A stretch of DNA of 38,820 nucleotides, from the IMG/VR virus record IMGVR_UViG_3300024351_000451, positions 1 to 38,820 of that record; one strand, written 5' to 3'. The DNA comes from a virus. The notes beneath the pieces were generated by a model, which searched no databases, was not told where the DNA came from, and saw nothing but the letters and a program-made list of their open reading frames with translations. Positions 32,115 through 38,820 of the stretch are shown here, one piece after another. How positions within the stretch are numbered: position 1 is the first letter of the stretch; each line of letters starts with the position of its first letter. The position numbers were made by a program, and so were the translations under genes.

Positions 32115-35100
32115 ATGGCATTTACTAAAGATCAAAAAGAACCAAGTCTGCCAATCGGTACAGATACAACTAGAAGCGCGGTTAATTTTTTACCTAGATA
32201 TTTTAGAACTAGTACCAATCAGAAATTTTTAAACGGAACATTAGATCAGTTAATTTCTGTTGGCAATGTTGATAAAATTAATGCGTATATTGGTAGAAAA
32301 AATAGCAAAGCCTATGTGCCTTCGGACAACTATGTTGATGAAATATCTGTAGAACGTTCTGCCTACCAACTTGAGCCAGCAATTATTGTCAAAGATAGTT
32401 TAGAGAATGTAACATTCTTCAGTGATTATAACGACTATATCAACCAACTTGTATATTTTAATTCTTCTGCGGTAGACCATAGCAAGATTAACAGTCAAGA
32501 GTTTTATAGTTGGAATCCTAATATAGATTGGGACAAATTTGTTAACTATAGAGAATATTACTGGCTACCAAAAGGTCCGCAGTCTATTGCAGTTAAAGGA
32601 CAATCTCGTAGTATTATTAGCACATATACTGTGACTACTGTCAGCGATGTTGACAATATTGCCTATGTTTTCAGTCCAGACGGATTAACTCGCAACCCAA
32701 GTCTAAAATTGTATAGAGGTCAAACTTATAAGTTTGATATTAATTGTCCAGGTAATGCAATCGCATTTAAGACAATCAGAGATATGGCCGATTCTTATAT
32801 CTACACTGATGGGGTTATCAGCGATACTCCTTATGTAGAAGTGGGAACTATTACTTTTACAGTTCCAGACGATGCACCAGATTTATTATATTACGTTAGT
32901 GCTAACAATATTAATACATCTGGATTCTTTAAAATTTATGATATTGCCGAGAATACATTTATCGATGTCGAAAAAGAAATACTAGGAAAGAAAACATATA
33001 ATATTGACGGTACAACAGAGTTGTCCAACGGTATGAAAGTTTATTTTATAGGTAATGTTACTCCGGCGAAGTATGCTACAGACAACTGGTATGTTGAAGG
33101 TGTAGGTGATAAAATTAGATTAATTGCAGAGTTTGATTTACAAACTCCATCATCTTTTGCCTTAGACAGCGACATCGAATTTGATACAGAAAACTTTGAT
33201 ACACAAGGTTTTGATGTTAATAGTAACTATCCTGCGGAAAAAGATTATATCACTATCAGCAGAGCAAGCAGAGATAGAAATCACTGGTCGAGATATAACC
33301 GCTGGTTCCATCGTTCAGTCATAGAAGCCAGTGCAACATATAATAATCAACCTGTTGAAATAGATCAGACTGCTAGAGCTAAACGACCTATTATTGAATT
33401 TAAACCAGACTTACAATTATGGAATTTTGGACGTCAGGCAAAGCGTAGCGTTGATTTAGTTGACTTGTATACTAAAGATGCGTTTTCGACTGTTGAAGGT
33501 AGTATAGGTTATAATATTGACGGTGTATTATTACTAGAAGGCATGCGTGTTCTGTTTGCCGCTGATACTGATGCCATTGTAAATGGTCGTATTTTTAAAA
33601 TTGGATTTATTACACACCTTGGTGTTAAGAGAATTACACTATTAGAAGAAACAGATACTACTCCTATTGACGGTGAAACTGTACTAGTTACAGACGGCGA
33701 CAATTTTAAAGGAAAAATGTTCCACTATTCTAGTGGTGCGTGGGTAGAGAGTCAGGACAAAACAGCAGTTAATGTTGCACCATTGTTTGATGTAGTTGAT
33801 GTAAACGCCACAAGTTTTGGAGATAGAACAACTTATATTGGTTCTTCATTTATCGGATCTAAAGTTTTTAGTTACCAGCCAGGCGACACATATGATAATA
33901 TTTTAACACAAAATATTTCTTATAGAAACATTGGTAATATTGGAGATATTGTTTTTGACTTCAATTTACAAAAAGATTCATTTACCTATCAAGGCGAAGT
34001 TGAACTTATCACACGAGTGCTTGACCGAGGGTATCTTCGAATTAATGATAGTCTTTCAGACTATAGACTTGTTAATGGATGGGTCAAATCTGAGTTTCAA
34101 ACAAAACAACCGGTTATACGACAAATCAATGTCCAGGCAGATTTGTTAAATTTATTCCCTATTGACGTCTATGCAAAGAGCGGAATGTTAGACGACTTAG
34201 ATGTTAAGGTTTTTGTTAACAATAAGAAACGTACAGATTATGAAATTTACAGACAAAATAGTATTGCTTACATTCAGTTTACCGCAGATTTAACTGTAGA
34301 CGATGTTGTAGTTATAGAAACAATGTCTTCTGCTACTAAATTAGATAACATCGGATATTATAAATTCCCAAGTAATCTTGAAAGCAACCCGCAAAATTTA
34401 AGTTTAGAAGATTTGACCTTAGGTCAAATTTCTAATCATTTAAAAACTATTTCAGAAAATTTTGTTAAGTTTGAAGGTAACATTCCAGGCATTAGTAATC
34501 TGCGCGACCTAGGAAACATATCAGGATATGGTACACAGATAGTTCAGCATTCTGGACCTTTAGCACCAATCATGTATAGTTTTACAAATAAAAACGTTAA
34601 CATTATTAAGAGTTTGCGTTATGCCAGAGACGAATATTCTAAATTCAAACGTAATTTAATTAGAACTGCAACTACATATGGTTACGATGGTATAACTCGT
34701 ACACATTTAGATTTGGTGCTTAAAGAAGTAACCAAAGATAAAACAGTCGAGTCTCCATTTTATCTAAGCGACATGGTTCCGTTTGGAGTTAATTTTGTCT
34801 ATGAACAAGAAGTTATTGATAATTCCTTCACTGATTATCCACTGACATTCGATTTTAATTTAGACGAAGCAAGTTCTAAAGCAGTAATGGTATATGTCAA
34901 CGATGATCTTTTACTGCACGGCAGAGATTACATTTTCGTCAATACAAGTTTTGTTAGAATATTATCTGCAATACAAACTGGCGATATATTAAAAATTTAT
35001 CAATACGATCAAACTGCGGGCTGTTGTGTTCCACCGACTCCTACTAAGTTAGGATTGTATCCATTGTTTGAACCAAAGATTTTTGTCGATAACACTTATG

Positions 35101-38100
35101 TTACTCCTACAAAAGTTATACAAGGTCACGACGGTAGTATTACTGTTGCATTTTCAAAACCAGATGAGCCAAATGAATTTAGAGACGAGTTATTACTAGA
35201 ATTAGAAACACGTATCTATAATAATATTAAAATTCGTTACAATCCAGAATTGTTTAATCTTGATACATTAATGACTGGATATTTTAGAAATGCCGATATT
35301 ACTGTTGACGAATTGAATTCTACACTAAGACAAGAGTTCTTAAACTGGACTAGTTTAATCAACGACGATTATACTAAACACAGTTTCTTTGATAGAAACG
35401 AGCCGTTTACTTATAACTATAAGTCATTTGCTGACCCGCAAGGAAATCCGTTGCCAGGTTTCTGGAGAGGAATATACAAATATTTCTACGATACAGATCG
35501 TCCGCACACACATCCATGGGAGATGTTAGGATTCAGTATTAAACCAAAATGGTGGGAGACTACCTACGGTCCAGCACCTTATACTAAAGATAATTTATTA
35601 CTATGGAATGACCTAGCAGAAGGCCTTGTAAGAGCTCCGGGTCAGTTACCAACACGAAACAGTTTATATGCTAGACCTGAATTGTTAAAATATGTACCTG
35701 TTAATGCGTCAGGAGAATTAATTGACCCACTAACTGTTGGACTAGTTTCAGATTTTGTTTCAGTCTTTACAGAAAAAGAATTCACTTTTGGCGATCAAAC
35801 ACCTATTGAAACAGCGTGGAGACGTAGCAGTCATTACGCATTTTCTTTAATTACTGCACTTACTCTATTACGTCCTGCAAAAATGTTTGCTTTAGGATTT
35901 GATAGAATTCGCCAGTACAGAGATCAAACAGGACAAATTGTTTATAAACTTCCTACAGGTAACTTGAGATTTAATACCACAAATATGGTATTCCCAAGTA
36001 CTGTTAAAGACAGCACAAGAGTGTTTACCAGCGGACTAGTAAACTATTTGTCAGACTATGGTATTAGCAAATCGTTTGCAATACTTGACAATTTTAAATC
36101 AGACTTAACTTCTTTACAAGTAAAAATTTCCAGCAAATTAGCCGGCTTTACTACTAAAGAAAAATTTAAATTAATTTTAGATAGTCGTAGTCCTTTGAAT
36201 GAAGGCAATGTATTCATTCCTCAGGAAAACTATAACATTATTTTAAACTCTAGCACACCAGTTACTACTATTAACTATAGCGGTGTAATTATTGAAAAAA
36301 CAACCAGCGGCTTTGTTATTAAAGGTTACGATAAATCTATACCAGAATTTAAGTATAAAAAAGCTCTGGATACAGTATCGGACCCGATAATCAATGTGGG
36401 CGGAATCTCTGAAACTTATATTGACTGGAATTCAAATAAATTCTACAGCAAAGGTCAAATTGTTAAGACAGATCAAAACTATTTTAGAGTTACTGTAGCG
36501 CATACAAGTACTACGGCATTTGAATCAAAGTATTTTGTTAAACTGCCATATCTACCAATTGTTGGCGGACGTCAGATTGTAATAAGAAGAAATTTTGAAA
36601 AATCTGTAAGCACATTACACTACGGCGCAGAATTAAGAACAGTACAAGAAGTCGTTGATTTCTTATTAGGTTACGGAAAATATCTAACAGATGCAGGTTT
36701 CACATTTGAATATTTTAATCCTAATTTAAAAACAGTCACAGACTGGCAAACCAGTGCCAAAGAGTTTGCGTTTTGGACTACACAAAACTGGGCCGAAGGT
36801 TCGATTATTACTGTAAGTCCTGCCGCAGAAGAATTGATTTACAGACAAGATTATGCTGTAGTTGACAGCATTTACGATCCTTTCTATGAATATAGCCTAT
36901 TCAAACAAGACGGCGTAGAATTAGAACCAAGTTTTACTAATAGCATTCGTGAAAATAATAGTTTTAGTCTGCGACCAAAAAATACAGCAGACGGTTTATA
37001 TCATGCTACATTGAATCTTGTACAAAAAGAACACGTTTTAATTTTAGATGACACTACAATTTTTAATGACATTATCTACGATCAAGTACAGGGCTATAGA
37101 CAAGAACGTATTAAAGTAGTTGGATATAAAATTAGCGACTGGACAGGCGACTTTAGTATTCCAGGGTTTGTCTACGACCGTGCAGTTGTTTCAGAATGGA
37201 CAGCATGGAAAGACTATGCCTTAGGTGAAACTGTAAAATACAAAGAATTTTATTATAGTGCCAGAACAAATGTTCCAGGTACAGAATTGTTTGACGACAA
37301 TAATTGGTACAGACTAGATGGAAGACCACAAAGTAAATTAATTCCTAACTGGGATTATCGTGCTACACAGTTTGAAGATTTTTATGATTTAGATACAGAT
37401 AGTTTTGATGTTGACCAACAAAAGTTTGCTCAACATTTAATCGGCTATCAAAAGCGCCAATACCTTGAGAATATTATTAATGATGATGTAAGTCAGTACA
37501 AGTTCTATCAAGGTATGATTCAAGAAAAGGGTACACAAAACAGTTTATCTAAATTGTTTGACGCACTAAACTATGCAAACACAGATAGTTTAGAATTCTT
37601 TGAAGAGTGGGCAATTCGCTTAGGACAATACGGTGCCAGCGGTGGCTACGAGGAAGTAGAATATATTCTTAATGAAGAAAAATTCTTAATTAACCCACAG
37701 CCAATTGAATTAGTAAATGCAGTTCCGTTTGGAGTGAACGATTTTGTTTATAGAATTACTCAGGATCAAGTTTACTTAAAACCTGACGACTATACACACG
37801 AGCCGTTCCCAGTACTAGCATCTCAGAAAGAATATATTAGAACTGCGGGCTATGTTAACTATGAAGACGTTGACTACATTATTTCTTCTAAAGATGAATT
37901 CGCCAACTACAATATTAAAAATCTTGTAGAAGGTACATATTTCTGGTTAGGATTTGATAACAGTTCTTGGAATGTTTATAGATTTACTAATTTCGCTAAG
38001 TCTGTTAAGAGTGTATCAGAAGGTACTAACTTAAGAATTACTCTTAATACTAAACTACCTGTAGATATAGAAGTTGGATCTTATATTGGAATTAATAATA

Positions 38101-38820
38101 CTAATGCTTCGTTAGAAGGCATTAAACAAGTATTAGATACAGGCTTAAACTGGTTTGAAATAACCATGCCTGCTAATTTAGATACTGCGGCAATTGCAGA
38201 AATTAATTTATTTTTAAACATTAATTTGTTTAAATTTACTCCACAACGACTATCGTCAATTAACGATTTAAATTCCTTGCCTGTTTCTGCTAAGAAAAAT
38301 AATGAAATAGTATGGACAGACGGAGTCAACAATGCTTGGAGTGTCTGGAAGTTTGCTAAAACATACACTAGCACAAAAATCACTAGTGAAGAAAATTATT
38401 TTGGAAAAGTTATTGCGGTTGATAACACAGAAACAGTATTGGCAGCAACATCAACAAATGCAGTTTTGTTCTACAGCAGACCTACATCGACATTTGGATG
38501 GGCGTTCCAGGATTCTATTTTCCCATTATCGACAGAAACATTTACCGACACTAACGGAAGTTTCGGTGATAGTTTATGCTTTAATGCCGACGGATCTTAC
38601 TTATTTGTAGGCGCACCGCGTTACGGTATTACATCTGAACCAGGTGCTCTACCAACAGATCCTCCAATCATTACAGAAGTGGATATTGGTTATGTGGCAC
38701 AGTACACAAAAAATATCTACGGCAGTTACGAATTTACAAGAGTAATTCAAAGTGCTACACCAACACAGTTCCAATATTTTGGACAGAAGATACAGGTAAA
38801 TGGAAATGTATTATACATTG
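32115..38820 (+). CDS. 7: Giant baseplate wedge protein gp7-like (partial, C-terminus beyond window)
   Basis: An open frame of at least 2235 residues starting MAFTKDQKEPSLPIGTDTTR 10 bases after gp6, with AAGGAC upstream. The N-terminal AVNFLPRYFRTSTNQKFLNG, then QLISVGNVDKINAYIGRK and FYSWNPNIDWDKFVNYREYY, fits the large gp7 of marine T4-like phages; T4 gp7 is 1032 residues. Middle segments include FWRGIYKYFYDTDRPHTHPW and FSIKPKWWETTYGP. From about nucleotide 38400 the sequence changes to repeats of the type YFGKVIAVD, FGDSLCFNADGSYLFVGAPR and YFGQKIQVNG, resembling FG-GAP beta-propeller blades, cut by the edge. gp7 bridges the wedge periphery; the propeller may be a surface or fibre-contact domain (inference). 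Confidence 0.85.
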   Translation, partial: MAFTKDQKEPSLPIGTDTTRSAVNFLPRYFRTSTNQKFLNGTLDQLISVGNVDKINAYIGRKNSKAYVPSDNYVDEISVERSAYQLEPAIIVKDSLENVTFFSDYNDYINQLVYFNSSAVDHSKINSQEFYSWNPNIDWDKFVNYREYYWLPKGPQSIAVKGQSRSIISTYTVTTVSDVDNIAYVFSPDGLTRNPSLKLYRGQTYKFDINCPGNAIAFKTIRDMADSYIYTDGVISDTPYVEVGTITFTVPDDAPDLLYYVSANNINTSGFFKIYDIAENTFIDVEKEILGKKTYNIDGTTELSNGMKVYFIGNVTPAKYATDNWYVEGVGDKIRLIAEFDLQTPSSFALDSDIEFDTENFDTQGFDVNSNYPAEKDYITISRASRDRNHWSRYNRWFHRSVIEASATYNNQPVEIDQTARAKRPIIEFKPDLQLWNFGRQAKRSVDLVDLYTKDAFSTVEGSIGYNIDGVLLLEGMRVLFAADTDAIVNGRIFKIGFITHLGVKRITLLEETDTTPIDGETVLVTDGDNFKGKMFHYSSGAWVESQDKTAVNVAPLFDVVDVNATSFGDRTTYIGSSFIGSKVFSYQPGDTYDNILTQNISYRNIGNIGDIVFDFNLQKDSFTYQGEVELITRVLDRGYLRINDSLSDYRLVNGWVKSEFQTKQPVIRQINVQADLLNLFPIDVYAKSGMLDDLDVKVFVNNKKRTDYEIYRQNSIAYIQFTADLTVDDVVVIETMSSATKLDNIGYYKFPSNLESNPQNLSLEDLTLGQISNHLKTISENFVKFEGNIPGISNLRDLGNISGYGTQIVQHSGPLAPIMYSFTNKNVNIIKSLRYARDEYSKFKRNLIRTATTYGYDGITRTHLDLVLKEVTKDKTVESPFYLSDMVPFGVNFVYEQEVIDNSFTDYPLTFDFNLDEASSKAVMVYVNDDLLLHGRDYIFVNTSFVRILSAIQTGDILKIYQYDQTAGCCVPPTPTKLGLYPLFEPKIFVDNTYVTPTKVIQGHDGSITVAFSKPDEPNEFRDELLLELETRIYNNIKIRYNPELFNLDTLMTGYFRNADITVDELNSTLRQEFLNWTSLINDDYTKHSFFDRNEPFTYNYKSFADPQGNPLPGFWRGIYKYFYDTDRPHTHPWEMLGFSIKPKWWETTYGPAPYTKDNLLLWNDLAEGLVRAPGQLPTRNSLYARPELLKYVPVNASGELIDPLTVGLVSDFVSVFTEKEFTFGDQTPIETAWRRSSHYAFSLITALTLLRPAKMFALGFDRIRQYRDQTGQIVYKLPTGNLRFNTTNMVFPSTVKDSTRVFTSGLVNYLSDYGISKSFAILDNFKSDLTSLQVKISSKLAGFTTKEKFKLILDSRSPLNEGNVFIPQENYNIILNSSTPVTTINYSGVIIEKTTSGFVIKGYDKSIPEFKYKKALDTVSDPIINVGGISETYIDWNSNKFYSKGQIVKTDQNYFRVTVAHTSTTAFESKYFVKLPYLPIVGGRQIVIRRNFEKSVSTLHYGAELRTVQEVVDFLLGYGKYLTDAGFTFEYFNPNLKTVTDWQTSAKEFAFWTTQNWAEGSIITVSPAAEELIYRQDYAVVDSIYDPFYEYSLFKQDGVELEPSFTNSIRENNSFSLRPKNTADGLYHATLNLVQKEHVLILDDTTIFNDIIYDQVQGYRQERIKVVGYKISDWTGDFSIPGFVYDRAVVSEWTAWKDYALGETVKYKEFYYSARTNVPGTELFDDNNWYRLDGRPQSKLIPNWDYRATQFEDFYDLDTDSFDVDQQKFAQHLIGYQKRQYLENIINDDVSQYKFYQGMIQEKGTQNSLSKLFDALNYANTDSLEFFEEWAIRLGQYGASGGYEEVEYILNEEKFLINPQPIELVNAVPFGVNDFVYRITQDQVYLKPDDYTHEPFPVLASQKEYIRTAGYVNYEDVDYIISSKDEFANYNIKNLVEGTYFWLGFDNSSWNVYRFTNFAKSVKSVSEGTNLRITLNTKLPVDIEVGSYIGINNTNASLEGIKQVLDTGLNWFEITMPANLDTAAIAEINLFLNINLFKFTPQRLSSINDLNSLPVSAKKNNEIVWTDGVNNAWSVWKFAKTYTSTKITSEENYFGKVIAVDNTETVLAATSTNAVLFYSRPTSTFGWAFQDSIFPLSTETFTDTNGSFGDSLCFNADGSYLFVGAPRYGITSEPGALPTDPPIITEVDIGYVAQYTKNIYGSYEFTRVIQSATPTQFQYFGQKIQVNGNVLYI

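Noticed and set aside
1-38820. CRISPR arrays, insertion sequences and integrase/attachment sites
   Set aside because: No regularly spaced direct repeats, transposase or integrase motifs, or terminal inverted repeats were seen; the region is typical lytic structural DNA.

Overview
The window is a virion-morphogenesis region of a T4-like contractile-tailed phage. The head genes (portal, prohead core proteins, prohead protease, scaffold, capsid), the gp46/gp47 recombination nuclease, the late sigma factor gp55 and a baseplate series (gp48, gp53, a large hub protein, gp5, gp25, gp6, gp7) are recognisable from their protein sequences. Order and style (short gp53, large hub between gp53 and gp5, giant gp6 and gp7, fibre genes full of beta repeats) resemble marine T4-like phages of cyanobacteria and SAR11 more than coliphage T4. 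No photosynthesis or other host-diagnostic gene is present, so the host stays open. All homology statements are from memory of the families; no search was run.

Layout. Positions 1-8213 (minus strand) hold two related fibre-type proteins, the left one cut by the window edge and carrying a LamG-like domain, then three smaller probable virion proteins and a 140-residue protein. Positions 8363-12088 (minus) are the prohead operon gp68-like, gp21, gp22, gp23, bounded by an upstream terminator and late-type promoter and a downstream terminator with a UUCG loop. Positions 12194-17120 (minus) hold a probable tape measure protein, portal gp20, a gp67-like protein and an accessory protein resembling GT42/DUF115 proteins. 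Divergent from these is gp26 (17194, plus). Its end carries a slippery T TTT TTC and a -1 frame continuation that looks like gp51. This is the tail-chaperone frameshift arrangement known from lambda G/GT. An unusually GC-rich, structured stretch of about 440 bases without a convincing gene follows. Positions 18728-23063 (minus) are gp55, gp47, gp46, a small conserved-looking protein and a GIY-YIG-type protein, driven by two near-consensus sigma70 promoters. Positions 23145-38820 (plus) are the baseplate genes, ending inside a giant gp7.

Regulation. Structural genes are preceded by boxes with the core TAAATA (T4 late promoter TATAAATA). Plus-strand copies read [A/T/G]ATAAATAT, and several minus-strand copies read [C/G]TAAATAC. 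The gp55 and gp47 genes have TTGAC(A/T) - 17/18 - TATAAT instead. This fits host-polymerase transcription of the late sigma factor and recombination genes, then gp55-dependent transcription of head, tail and fibre genes. At 23111-23122 the -35 of the gp55 promoter and the late box of the divergent baseplate operon overlap by two bases.

Most notable points: the gp26/gp51 frameshift, the GC-rich structured region at 18285-18727, the GT42-like accessory gene with its own terminator, the gp55/baseplate promoter overlap, the modular fibre paralogues, and the beta-propeller-like end of gp7.
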